64,000 nucleotides of DNA from JAWKTM01 sp041399085 (lineage in GTDB: Bacteria; Planctomycetota; Planctomycetia; Pirellulales; Pirellulaceae), in assembly GCA_041399085.1 (NCBI GenBank), contig JAWKTM010000028.1, positions 25,126 to 89,125 on the forward strand, read 5' to 3'. This document shows, piece after piece, positions 47,301 through 56,882 of the stretch. The position numbers and the translations under genes were made by a program. A model generated the notes under the pieces. It made no database searches and was not told the DNA's origin. It saw only the letters and a program-made list of their open reading frames with translations. Position 1 is the first letter of the stretch. The number at the start of each line of letters is the position of its first letter.

Positions 47301-48557
47301 CTAACCATGCGGCACGAACATGCGACCTTCTTGCAAGCAATCGCAGAGCTGATGATACACTCGCCGCATTGTCGCTTCATCCGGTGTCGCGCCGATCGCA
47401 TGGATGATGCGGCGAGCCAGCGGGCCGTGCGTGGCGATCGTGCGGAGCGGTTCTTCCCAGGCCTCGTCGGCCGCGACGCTGTCCAAGCCCATGGCCTCGA
47501 ACAACCGCCCCCACAGCTTTCCGGCGGTCCATTCTTCACCAGTCGGTTCGACGCCAAACTGAGCCAGATAACCACGGTCGCGAATCACTGCTTGATCGGC
47601 GTCGCGCATCACGTCCAACAAAATCGCGGCCAACGACTCGGTCGACATTGCCAGTTGCCGTTCGGCTGGCGTCCATTTTTCGTCGACCAACATCTTCAGC
47701 ACCGACGAAATCGCGGTGCATATGGCCACGTCGGCTTGCGGACACTCCTGAACGTCCAACACCCGAACTTCGATTGTGTTGCGATCGAAACGCGCGATCG
47801 CGCCCCGCGCATTCGCCCATTCGTGCCGCAACACGCCCTCGGGGTCGTATGGCGCGAGATCTTTGTAGATTCGCTCCAGAATCTGGGTTTCGTATTCGTG
47901 GCGAGTCGTCGCGGGTTCGGGGACCACCAATCCCGTGACCGACGGCACTCGGCTGGCGTTCGAGCGATAGAAGTTCAGCCGGTTGTCCAGCACGTTCGTC
48001 ACTCGTCGCTCGACGATCGGCGAACTCGCGGCCAAAGCCGGCATGATGGGCAACAGCAACCGAATCGCCGTATGCAACTTGCCGAACTCGACATCATTAG
48101 CAAACGGCAAATTTAAATGAACGCTTTGCAAATTGGCCCAGCCGTGTCCGCAACAATTAAAGATGCGATCGAATGTGGAATAGACCGTATTGTTCTCGTG
48201 CGGCCACAACTGCATCTCGCGATCAGGATCCATCCACGGGTGCATCGCGGTCGGCATCAAGCGGCCGCCGTGTGATTGCAGCAACCGCCCAATGCGCTCG
48301 ATCTGTTCTTGAAACAATCCCGGCAACGGACCCAACGACCTCGCTGGATCGGTCGTTTTCAACTCGATCACATGCAGGGCCAATTCGTTAGACCAGGAAA
48401 TGGCGCCGGCGTCCAAATCCGACGCGTATTCGCCCACCACGTCGAACAATACTTTGTCGGTGACCGGCAACACATTCAGCGACTCGGCGTCGACAATCAT
48501 GTATTCCAGCTCGACACCATAAGCTTCAAACAAAGGAATCGGCGTGGGGCGAATCAT
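47301..48557 (-). CDS. Glutamate-cysteine ligase family 2 (GCS2) carboxylate-amine ligase
   Basis: 418 residues of the GCS2 fold related to YbdK. GVELEYMIVD forms the first acidic metal/ATP motif, followed by NELALHVIELKTTDPAR, WPHENNTVYSTFDRIFNC, GHGWANLQSVHLNLPFAND and the RFDRNTIEVRVLDVQECP region near the end. Such enzymes ligate a carboxylate to an amine with ATP, for example glutamate to cysteine. The gene starts at ATG 48557, overlapping the RimK-like stop by four bases (ATGA). It works with an ATP-grasp enzyme and a peptidase here, so the product is unlikely to be plain glutathione. Confidence 0.85.
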   Translation of the reverse strand: MIRPTPIPLFEAYGVELEYMIVDAESLNVLPVTDKVLFDVVGEYASDLDAGAISWSNELALHVIELKTTDPARSLGPLPGLFQEQIERIGRLLQSHGGRLMPTAMHPWMDPDREMQLWPHENNTVYSTFDRIFNCCGHGWANLQSVHLNLPFANDVEFGKLHTAIRLLLPIMPALAASSPIVERRVTNVLDNRLNFYRSNASRVPSVTGLVVPEPATTRHEYETQILERIYKDLAPYDPEGVLRHEWANARGAIARFDRNTIEVRVLDVQECPQADVAICTAISSVLKMLVDEKWTPAERQLAMSTESLAAILLDVMRDADQAVIRDRGYLAQFGVEPTGEEWTAGKLWGRLFEAMGLDSVAADEAWEEPLRTIATHGPLARRIIHAIGATPDEATMRRVYHQLCDCLQEGRMFVPHG

Positions 48558-50026
48558 ACGGAGAGAAATCCCGCTTTGCGTTGTTCAATGCGACTGAGAA
48601 ATACGGACATGATGCGACGATACAACTCGTCTTTCAGAATCGCATCCTCGACGCCGCTATCCAAATTAGGGTTATCGTTGACTTCGATCACATAGAAATT
48701 GTCGCCGGACTGCTTCACGTCGACACCATACAAACCATTGCCAATCAAGTTCGCGGCCTTCAACGCGGCCCGCACCGCTTTCGGCGGAGCCAGTTCGACG
48801 GGCAGCGTCTCAAACTTGCCATACTTGGCTTTCCCATCGCTATCTTCGTGATTGATAATCTGCCAGTGCTTCTTGGCCATAAAGTATTTGCAGGCGAACA
48901 ACGGCCGTTGATCAATGATGCCAATTCGCCAATCAAACGTCGTCGGTAGAAACTCCTGAGCGACCACCAACTCCGAATCGTCTAAAAATCTTTGCAATTC
49001 CGTTTGCAGTTGCTCGGGCGTGTCGACCTTAATAACTCCTAACGAAAACGCGCTGTCCGGCTTTTTCAATACACATGGCAAACCGAGTTCGGGAATGATG
49101 ATGTCCGCGTTATCCTTATGCACCAACGTCGTCTTGGGGATCGGCACATGATGGCGCGTAAGCAACTCGGCCAAATACACCTTATTCGTACAACGCACAA
49201 TCGACTCGGGGTCGTCGATCACCACCAGGCCCTCGCCCGCCGCTCGCCGCGAGAAACGATAGGTGTGATGGTTCACCTGCGTCGTCTCGCGAATGAACAA
49301 CGCATCGAACTCAGCCAACCGGCCATAGTCATCGCGAGTTATCATTTCCACCGCGATTCCCATCGACTCGGCGGCCTTAATGAATTTCTTAATTGCCTTC
49401 TCATCCGACGGCGGAACCGCTTCGGCTGGATTGGTCAAGATCGCCATGTCATATCGTGTGGGCGCCGGTCGTCGCACGCGCGACACGCGTCCCTTGAAAT
49501 GCTCGGTGGCCACTTGCACCACAAAGTCGCGATGGGTGATCGGCACCTCGCTGCCCGCGATCGTTGTCACACTGCGCAGCAACCACTTTTTGTCCTTGAC
49601 GAACTGAGCCCGCATCAACGGCGACTGAAACAAGTTGAACAGTTGCAGCGCGAGCTTGTCATACCGTTTGGCCATATTGCGGCCGAAGTAGACGCTGAGC
49701 GTGAAGCGTTCCGACTGAATTGGCGCGAGACACTTTTGAATTAGGTCGTCCAGATCGTCCGAAACCAGCCGCACGATCGCTTGCGATTTCATGTCTTGCA
49801 GCGACGAGATGCTCGGCAAAGGCTTATGCCCGCGGGCTTGAGCCAACAGCGAGACATAATATCCCGTGCTCTGATAGGCGTAGGAACGACAGAGGTTGAA
49901 CACCTTGACGTTTCGCCGCTCGCTGAACTCCGGCTTCGTCAAATAGGAACGGGCATCGACCACATCGACGCCCGGAATGTCGAATGGCCACTTTTTGGGG
50001 TCATTCACGACGATCAGTACCGACAC
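48554..50026 (-). CDS. RimK-type ATP-grasp ligase with N-terminal RLAN-like domain
   Basis: 490 residues. Residues 1-200 are an N-terminal domain with the start MSVLIVVNDPKKWPFDIPGV and FNLCRSYAYQSTGYYVSLLA, like the RLAN domain found on a group of RimK relatives. The ATP-grasp part has GLPCVLKKPDSAFSLGVIKV (glycine loop), VAQEFLPTTFDWRIGIIDQR and the Mg-site NFYVIEVNDNPNLDSG. ATP-grasp ligases form amide bonds via an acyl-phosphate, and RimK adds glutamate to ribosomal S6. It overlaps the C39-like gene by 26 bases upstream and GCS2 by four bases downstream. The substrate is unknown. Confidence 0.85.
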   Translation of the reverse strand: MSVLIVVNDPKKWPFDIPGVDVVDARSYLTKPEFSERRNVKVFNLCRSYAYQSTGYYVSLLAQARGHKPLPSISSLQDMKSQAIVRLVSDDLDDLIQKCLAPIQSERFTLSVYFGRNMAKRYDKLALQLFNLFQSPLMRAQFVKDKKWLLRSVTTIAGSEVPITHRDFVVQVATEHFKGRVSRVRRPAPTRYDMAILTNPAEAVPPSDEKAIKKFIKAAESMGIAVEMITRDDYGRLAEFDALFIRETTQVNHHTYRFSRRAAGEGLVVIDDPESIVRCTNKVYLAELLTRHHVPIPKTTLVHKDNADIIIPELGLPCVLKKPDSAFSLGVIKVDTPEQLQTELQRFLDDSELVVAQEFLPTTFDWRIGIIDQRPLFACKYFMAKKHWQIINHEDSDGKAKYGKFETLPVELAPPKAVRAALKAANLIGNGLYGVDVKQSGDNFYVIEVNDNPNLDSGVEDAILKDELYRRIMSVFLSRIEQRKAGFLSV

Positions 50027-50747
50027 GCGCTACTCCTTTTTCCGAGCGTTGCGGCTGGATGATCAACAAATTAGCGTCATACGTAATGACGCCCAGCAGA
50101 ATCGCGCGAATCACTCGATCGACGGAAACTTCGTAAAAATGCTCGGGGCCCAGCGGGTTTTGCAGGAACGGATCGGCCACCAACACCTCGCGGCGAACGG
50201 CATCGTAACCGCACAGCACGACGAAATGCCCGACGGGATAGCCTCGCACGTCGTCCGCGTCACAGTTGGCGCCGTACTCGCGCGCCGCGTTGTACAAGTA
50301 CGTGGCGCTCAATCCCGTGAGGATCGGCACCGAGTGACTTAGGTACTGACGGATCAGCCCCGGCGTAAACTCTTCCATCCGCACGCGGCCGCCGAGCTGC
50401 AGGTATTCCAAATAGGCGTCGGTGGCGATCCGCAGCTTTTCGCCGCCCTTGGCTTCCAATTGCAACGCCAGCCGTTCGCGCAGCGGCGGAGATTGCGGGC
50501 GAAACCAAGTCGGATCGAAGACATGCAGGTCCCACGTGTAGATCGTGGCCTGGTATCCGCGCCGCAAGGCGTGGCAAGCCAACTGGACGGACAACGCCCC
50601 GCCGCCTTCCAAGCGGGGCGATTCCTGGATCACTTGCGGCAGCGGCAATCGGTCATGGAAATACTGATAGACAGCGTGAAGGCAGGTGGGGCCGCACGTG
50701 ACGTTGTCGGGTTGAGGAAGGATTTCTAAGCGCAGTCGGGTTTCCAT
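50001..50747 (-). CDS. C39-like cysteine peptidase
   Basis: 248 residues from ATG 50747 (METRLRLEILPQPDNVTCG). The papain-like triad is visible: NVTCGPTCLHAVYQYF (Cys), YPVGHFVVLCGYD (His) and VLVADPFLQNP (Asp). It resembles the C39_2 family, whose relatives include the double-glycine leader peptidases and BtrH-like proteins. No membrane segment or ABC domain is attached, so it is a free peptidase or acyl-transferase. It is the first gene of the coupled operon and probably cleaves, or transfers, the peptide made by the two ligases downstream (inference). Confidence 0.82.
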   Translation of the reverse strand: METRLRLEILPQPDNVTCGPTCLHAVYQYFHDRLPLPQVIQESPRLEGGGALSVQLACHALRRGYQATIYTWDLHVFDPTWFRPQSPPLRERLALQLEAKGGEKLRIATDAYLEYLQLGGRVRMEEFTPGLIRQYLSHSVPILTGLSATYLYNAAREYGANCDADDVRGYPVGHFVVLCGYDAVRREVLVADPFLQNPLGPEHFYEVSVDRVIRAILLGVITYDANLLIIQPQRSEKGVARVGTDRRE

Positions 50748-51277
50748 GGCACGCCGCCGAAAGTGCGACACAGCGGGCATCGGCCATCGACCGCGCGTCC
50801 CTCGCGCCCCCACAGCCCCACACGCTCCGTGCATCGCGCGAAGAATCTTAACGTCCACCCACCGCCACGCAAGCCCGCAGCCAAATGTGCCCCGGAGCCG
50901 GGATTCTCCGTCAGCCGCGTCACAACGATCTGTTGCGACAAGGCCACCTTGCCGTGGCAACGGCGCATCGCCCCATGAGATGGTGAACGGCTGCCATTAC
51001 CATTGTGTCGGAAATCCCACATCGCGGACAATTTTTTAGGACGTTTCGCAAAAAAGCGAGTTCACATTCGAACAAACGCGAGCTTGGCCGTTTTTGCGCG
51101 CACGGCATGCCCCGCAATACAGTGAGTGAAACTGAAAAGCATGCGTTCATGGTGATTTCTTCTTCTTGCATATCATGTTGCTTCCCGTTTCAACTCTTGA
51201 AATCCTTCGTTCAATGGTGTTAGGCTGAATTCGAGACGGTCTACACGGATCTGGTCACATATCGGAGCCCTTCGCAC
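50748..51277. other. Intergenic region between divergent genes
   Basis: 530 bases between the C39-like gene (minus) and the SGNH gene (plus). It should contain both promoters. GC falls clearly from about 51000 on. I see no gene, repeat or terminator, and cannot name a reliable promoter box. Confidence 0.5.
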
Positions 51278-53044
51278 TTGGCAAGAATTTCCAGCGACAA
51301 ATCCGTAACACGATACCATTGGTTTCGTATCGGTGCGTTAATGCCGTTTCTGTGTATTGCCGCGATCGAATGGGGCCTGCGACTCGCCGGGCGCAGGGCA
51401 AGATCCCATATTGATTCGACACCTCGCGCGAGCTTCAGATCCTTCTACTTTTTACGTCAACCCTCGAGTTGACGCTGCCTATTGTCGCGAAGATCTGCGA
51501 GGGCCGGAGCCTCGCAGTTTTGTGCTGCCGAAAAAGGCGAATACATTTCGCGTGTGCGTGCTGGGAGCGTCGACGGTTCAAGGATATCCGTTCCCATCCG
51601 AACTTGCGTTTCCTCGACAAATGGAGTTACGCTGCAGAAGCAGCTGTCGCAGACACATGTGGAAGTTCTCAATCTCGGAGTTATCGGATTGAGCGCTATG
51701 CCGCTTGTCGATATGACTCGACAATGTTTCGCCTCCAACCCCGACGTAATTGTGCTGTACACTGGACATAATGAATTTTATGGAGTTGGTGGAGTATGCA
51801 CGAACGCCAATATCTCGGATTTGGGAATACGGTGCCGCAAGACGCGTTTAGGACAAATACTGGGAGACAACCTGTTCCAGGGCGCTGCGCCGCTCGCCCA
51901 ACCGGGAAGCTCGGAGAACCTGTTAGCCGCTCTGCCACAACGTGTTCGAGTTTCCGGGGACAGCAGGTTGTTAGGCGAGGCGGAAACACAATTCCGAACG
52001 CATCTCAGAAGGATTATTGGGCTGTGCAATGACCGGGGAATACCGCTCATTGTCTGCACTCCGGCAAGTAATTTAAGACACCAAAGCCCCATTTCCATGC
52101 CCGGCGATCCGCGGAAGTTGCGGACAATCGGCCGGACGCTGAGTTCGGCCACGTCGAATGACGTTTCCAAAGCAATCGCAAAGGAGTTGGAAGCTCTCAC
52201 GCGAGCTCATCCTCGGAACGCCGCGGCGCAATATCGGCTCGCCCAGTCTCTGGAACAAAGTGAGCAATACCGTCAGGCGATTTCCGCCTATTCGCTTGCG
52301 AGAGATTTGGACTGCTGCCGCTACCGCGCACCAAGTTCGCATAGTCGCATCATCAAAGAAGAATGCCAGCGTTCAAAGTCAATGACGTTCGTTTGTGATA
52401 TCGAGAAAGCTTTCTTTGAGGCTAGCGGCAATTTTGCGCCGGGAGAGGAACTGTTTCTCGAACACGTCCACTTCACGATGGCCGGACATTGGCTCGCCGC
52501 GAACACGATCGCCCAAACGATTGTGGAATCGGTGATGCACGCCGAATGGCGAGAAAGCGATCTTCCGACCGTGAGCGAGCGTGATAAATGGCTCGGAATT
52601 CTGCTGGAAGATGAACTCGTCGCATATCGTCTGGCATATTTTGTGACAAAGTCCGCGCCATTTAACGACGCGATTGATGCGGATCTTCATGCCGTACGTC
52701 TGGAACACTGCTATGATTCGTTAATCGCTTCGCTGCCCCAACGCGAATTGGAAATCTTCAATTCCTTGAGCCCAGGTGAGAAGATGGACGATTTGGTCGA
52801 TTCCATTGCAAGGAGTTATATGGACACTGGTGACACTGAGCGAGCATGTCAACTATTTGAGAAGTCGATTCGCCGTCGCCCGTGGATGCCAAACGGCTAT
52901 GTTTTTGCGGCCGCGTGCCGCCATCGCGCCCACGATGATGTCGAAGCGAATCGTTTGCTTCAACTGTCCGATTCCACAGTCATACCTAAGTCAGCGAGAC
53001 TTATCGAGGTTGAAAACAAGTTTCGTCGCGATGTAGAACATTAA
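51278..53044 (+). pseudogene. Membrane-anchored SGNH hydrolase with TPR region, two frameshifts
   Basis: Begins MARISSDKSVTRYHWFRIGA with an anchor segment (LMPFLCIAAIEWGLRLAG). A single extra G near 51390 shifts to the frame reading DPSTFYVNPR to RVCVLGASTVQGYPFPSELA, the SGNH block I (GAST). A second shift near 51625 gives the last 500 codons. These carry VLYTGHNEFYG (block III Asn/His), a TPR-like region (AHPRNAAAQYRLAQSLEQSE) and LFLEHVHFTMAGH (block V His). SGNH proteins are esterases or acyl-transferases. GC is lower than neighbours, suggesting transfer. If the two indels are errors, it is a normal gene of about 590 residues. Confidence 0.65.
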
Positions 53045-53208
53045 TTGTCGTCAACTCCACAATCTCCTCTTCGATAGTCGAAGCTCTTGCAGTTGAATTG
53101 CGTCGGGTCAGCAATGCTCTCGCTGAGTTATTAAATGATGGTGAATTCAAAACTCGGCGGAAATCACGACCGTATTGACGGACGGCAGCGGAAATTGTGC
53201 TTCTCGGG

Positions 53209-53536
53209 CTACGGCAGGTCGAGATAATGCGATTGTGGGCTCTTCGGCGATACCGTTGCGAACGGGTCTTTGGGGTCGAACGTGTTCGCCGGGGCAAAGG
53301 GGTCATCCGTGGATTCAGCCTCCCGGACGAGGAGTGAGCAGCCGTTTGTAGCCGACGTGGATATCCCATCACTTAGCGTATCCCAGTCGGGAACGGTCAC
53401 ATCCGAAATCAATTTGATCAGGGGTTCAAAGCGGGCATTTAAGCCGCTGTCATACCCAGTCAGATATCCCGCAAAACATCGCAACACAGGTAACGATCCA
53501 CATCATGGACCGCAGCGAAAATCGCAGTTGTTTCAT
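53209..53536 (-). pseudogene. Small membrane-anchored planctomycete protein, frameshifted
   Basis: From ATG 53536 it reads MKQLRFSLRSMMWIVTCVAM then FCGI, a single membrane helix. The frame then shifts near 53470 to one reading RFEPLIKLISDVTVPDWDTL then SDGISTSATNGCSLLVREAE and a proline-rich tail ending at 53209. The LIxLIxxTVxPDxWD-like segment recalls domains on planctomycete secretory proteins. The ATG overlaps the stop of the PfkB gene as ATGA, so it is coupled to it. Confidence 0.5.
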
Positions 53537-54579
53537 GGATCCCTCGACTCGGAAGACGTGGCTTCGGCGTGGCGGGCCAACAATTGGGCGGGGGTGGCGA
53601 CGCCGGTTGTGCCGAGTTGCTGGACTGTGATTGAGGCGACCAAGTTGCCCACGGCGGCGGCTTCCGTGGGCGAAGCTCCGGCGAGGCTGGCCAGCACAAT
53701 GCCGCTGGTCGCGCTGTCGCCCGCGCCAACGATGTCGACGGGGCCCTTGGCACGGTAGCCGGGAACCAGCGTCGGCGCTTGATTGGGTTCGGCAACCAAA
53801 ATGCCGCACTCGCCCAACGTGCAAAAGGCGACTCGCCCGGTTTGGCTGGCCAATTGGGCGAGCGATCGTTCGACGAACGCGTCGTCCTCAGGCGTTGGGT
53901 CAAGGCCGGCCGCCAACAGCACTTCCCCGCGATTTCCTTTCAGCACGCCGCAGCCGAACTGGCCCAGAAACTCGCGGCTGTCGATAAACACCAGCTTGTG
54001 CGGTTCGCGTCGAGTCAGCTCGCGCAGGAATTCGCGGATCGATTCGTTCACGACGCCGCAGTTCGCTTCGCAGATTTGATCCAGCACGATCACCGCGTCG
54101 GCTTGGCGAAACGCCTCCAGCAGGTGTTGGCAGAGTTGCACGGTCGCGGTGTCGTCAAGCGGTTCGCGCGTGCGAACGTCCAGTCGATTCAGCTCTCGCC
54201 ACTGGCCATCAACCAGCCGCATCGGTTTGGTGTACGTGGGCGTCAGCCGCCGAGGATCGCGAAGCACGTGCGATTCGTCGACCGGCAGCGAGCGAAGACA
54301 TTGCCGCAGATCGAAACCGTGGCCGTCGTCGCCGATCACCGTGACCGGCAACAACATGCCGACGCCAAGTGCCGCGAGGTTGTTCATCACCGTGCCGAGC
54401 GCTCCGGCCGAATTCCGCACGCGGTGAATCTGATACGCTTCGAGCCCCGTTTCGATCGACAGCTCGTGGCTGCCTGGCACGAGTTCCAGATAGCGGTCGA
54501 GAAACAGGTCGCCCACCAACGCCACGGTCATCCGCGGAAACGATCGCAACAGCGATTCCAGGCGAGCGTGGCTGAGCAT
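53533..54579 (-). CDS. PfkB-family carbohydrate kinase (RfaE/HldE-like)
   Basis: 348 residues. N-terminal MTVALVGDLFLDRYLELVPG and GALGTVMNNLAALGVGMLLP match the PfkB fold. The C-terminal signature VDIVGAGDSATSGIVLASLA contains the catalytic GAGD with its Asp base. The overall arrangement resembles the heptose-7-phosphate kinase (RfaE/HldE) branch, which makes ADP-heptose precursors of outer-membrane lipopolysaccharide, but substrate is not proven. It starts 20 bases after the fusA stop and ends overlapping the small gene at 53536, so the three are likely cotranscribed. Confidence 0.85.
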   Translation of the reverse strand: MLSHARLESLLRSFPRMTVALVGDLFLDRYLELVPGSHELSIETGLEAYQIHRVRNSAGALGTVMNNLAALGVGMLLPVTVIGDDGHGFDLRQCLRSLPVDESHVLRDPRRLTPTYTKPMRLVDGQWRELNRLDVRTREPLDDTATVQLCQHLLEAFRQADAVIVLDQICEANCGVVNESIREFLRELTRREPHKLVFIDSREFLGQFGCGVLKGNRGEVLLAAGLDPTPEDDAFVERSLAQLASQTGRVAFCTLGECGILVAEPNQAPTLVPGYRAKGPVDIVGAGDSATSGIVLASLAGASPTEAAAVGNLVASITVQQLGTTGVATPAQLLARHAEATSSESRDP

Positions 54580-54599
54580 CAGGCGGCTGCTCCGGGCGG

Positions 54600-56690
54600 T
54601 TAGAACTTGAACTGTTCCGCGTCGCTGGCCGGCGCCGGTTCGTAGCCGAACGGCGTCATCGAGCAGCCTGCGCGGCCTTGGCTGAGGCTGCGGATCGCGC
54701 CGCTGTAGCCGAACAATTCCTTCAACGGCGCGTGAGCTTCGATCAGCGTTTGCGTCCCGCGGCTATCGGTGCGGGCGATGATCGCCCGGCGTTGTTGTAG
54801 GTCGCCCACGATGTCGCCCATGTAGTCGTCGGGCGTGGTGATGTCGAGCTTCATCACGGGTTCGAGCAGCACTGGGCCGGCCGCTTTCAAGCCTTCGTCG
54901 AAAGCCAGACTGGCCGCGATTCGAAACGCCACTTCGTCGGAAACCTCGGCATCGTATTCGCCGCCCAGCACCGTGACACGCAACTTCGACAACGGAAAGC
55001 TGCCGATTAGTCCACCGCCTTCGGCTCGCGAGCGCAGTTCGTCCATCGCGGCATCGACGAAATCCAGCGGCAGCGTATCGGGCGGCACGCGATTCAACAC
55101 CACCACGGGCTGCACACCTTGATCGAACGGCTCGACCCGCACCTTGAGTTTAGCGAACAACTGCTTGCCACCCATTTGCCGGTGGCAATCGCCCACCACT
55201 TCGACGCCGCTGGCGACGGTCTCGCGATAGCTGACCCGCGGGTTGTGGACCTTCACGTTCAGCTTGAAGTCGCGCAGCAACCGGTGCTTAATCACATCCA
55301 GATGCAACTCGCCCATGCCGCTGATCAACGTCTGACCGGTTTCCTCGTTTTGCTTGGCGGAAAACGTCGGATCTTGCCGCTTCAACATCTCCAGCACTTC
55401 GGACAACTTATCTCGCTCCGCCGAGCTCTCCGGCTCGATCGCCATCGAGATCACCGTTTCGGCGAATTCGATCGTAGGCAGTTGAATCGGTTCGCGCGTG
55501 TCGCAGAGCGTGTCTCCGGTGATGGCGTGTCGCGGGCCGATCACACCCACGATATCGCCGCACGTAACCGCCGGAACTTGGCCGTCGCGTTCTTTTTTGG
55601 AAGCACGAATCTGCCAGAGTTGCGACGCATTTTCCTTCTTGTCGCGATTCGGGCACAGCAACCGCGAGTTGGCTTTGAGTTCGCCCGAGTAGACGCGAAC
55701 CCAGTACAGGTCGCCGGTCTTTGCCGGAATGATCTTGAACACGAGACCACAGAAAGGTTCGTCAACCGAAGGCTTGCGGACTTCCTTTTTCTCGGGCTTC
55801 GTCGGGTGTTTGCCTTCGACCGGCGGCATGTCGAGGGGGCTGGGCAAGAAGGCGGCAACGGCGTCCAACACGGGCTGTACTCCAACGCCGTGCAAGGCAC
55901 TGCCACAAAGGACCGGCTGGATTTGCAGATGCAGCGTCGCGTCACGCAACACTTTCATAATCAACGATTCGGGAATCGACTGTTCTTCCAACGCCAATTC
56001 CATCATCTCGTTGCTGTACGCGTACAGCTTTTCCAGCATCGCGTCGCGCCACAATTCCGCCTCGTCGCGCAGATCATCTGGCAATTCGTTGACGACGATC
56101 TGCTTCCCCTCGCTCTCCTTGTCGAACGTCAGCAGCTTCATTCGCACTAGATCAATGACGCCGCGGAACGGATTCGAGACGTGAGCCGGGCCGCTGCCGA
56201 CTGGAATCTGGATCGGAACCGGGTGGGCGTCGAGCCGCGTGTCCATTTCGCTAAGCACGCTTTCGAAGTCGGCGCCCTCGCGATCCATCTTGTTGATGAA
56301 AGCGACGCGTGGCACATGGTACTTGTTGGCTTGACGCCAGACCGTTTCGCTTTGAGCCTCGACGCCTTCGCGGGCGCTAAACACCACCACGGCGCCGTCC
56401 AGCACTCGCAAACAACGTTCGACTTCGGCCGTAAAGTCCACGTGGCCCGGCGTGTCCAGCAAGTTGATGTGGCAATGCTGCCACTCGAACGTCACGCAGG
56501 CCGAATAGATCGTGATGCCGCGCTCTTGTTCCTCGGGATCGTCGTCCGTTTCGGTCGTACCCGAGTCAACTTCTCCGACGCGGTGTTTGGCGCCGCTGAG
56601 AAACAGCATTCGCTCGGTGACGGTCGTCTTGCCAGCATCGATGTGAGCGATGATGCCGATGTTCCGAATGGTTTCCAGGTTACGTGGCAT
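54600..56690 (-). CDS. fusA: Translation elongation factor G
   Basis: 696 residues from ATG 56690, full EF-G length. The GTPase motifs are NIGIIAHIDAGKTTVTERML (P loop), ERGITIYSACVTFEW (switch), DTPGHVDFTAEVE and FINKMDREGADF (NKMD). Domains II-V follow, with the C-terminal IEAHAPLKELFGYSGAIRSL. It catalyses ribosomal translocation. It lies near rpsL and rpsG, but the terminator at 56830-56866 separates it from them, so it is probably transcribed from its own promoter. A second paralogue elsewhere in the genome is possible. Confidence 0.95.
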   Translation of the reverse strand: MPRNLETIRNIGIIAHIDAGKTTVTERMLFLSGAKHRVGEVDSGTTETDDDPEEQERGITIYSACVTFEWQHCHINLLDTPGHVDFTAEVERCLRVLDGAVVVFSAREGVEAQSETVWRQANKYHVPRVAFINKMDREGADFESVLSEMDTRLDAHPVPIQIPVGSGPAHVSNPFRGVIDLVRMKLLTFDKESEGKQIVVNELPDDLRDEAELWRDAMLEKLYAYSNEMMELALEEQSIPESLIMKVLRDATLHLQIQPVLCGSALHGVGVQPVLDAVAAFLPSPLDMPPVEGKHPTKPEKKEVRKPSVDEPFCGLVFKIIPAKTGDLYWVRVYSGELKANSRLLCPNRDKKENASQLWQIRASKKERDGQVPAVTCGDIVGVIGPRHAITGDTLCDTREPIQLPTIEFAETVISMAIEPESSAERDKLSEVLEMLKRQDPTFSAKQNEETGQTLISGMGELHLDVIKHRLLRDFKLNVKVHNPRVSYRETVASGVEVVGDCHRQMGGKQLFAKLKVRVEPFDQGVQPVVVLNRVPPDTLPLDFVDAAMDELRSRAEGGGLIGSFPLSKLRVTVLGGEYDAEVSDEVAFRIAASLAFDEGLKAAGPVLLEPVMKLDITTPDDYMGDIVGDLQQRRAIIARTDSRGTQTLIEAHAPLKELFGYSGAIRSLSQGRAGCSMTPFGYEPAPASDAEQFKF

Positions 56691-56829
56691 GTTCCGCGTC
56701 GCTGTTGGCAATGAGCAAGTTGGGCGAGCAAGTTGGGCTGTCGTGAGCCAAAAAGCCTCGCGGCGAAAGGCGGCGGCCGTCTCGGCCAACGTCAGTTTCC
56801 GTCACGGGAATGATAAATATACGCGCAGC

Positions 56830-56866
56830 AAAAACGCCGCATACCCGTGGGGCGAGCGCGGCGTTT
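56830..56866 (-). terminator. Rho-independent terminator between rpsG and fusA
   Basis: On the minus strand a 9-bp stem (AAACGCCGC / GCGGCGTTT) with a long loop is followed by TTTTT. It lies 17 bases past the rpsG stop and about 140 bases before the fusA start, so it should uncouple or attenuate fusA. Confidence 0.85.
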
Positions 56867-56882
56867 GCGTTGTTCGGTCTGC

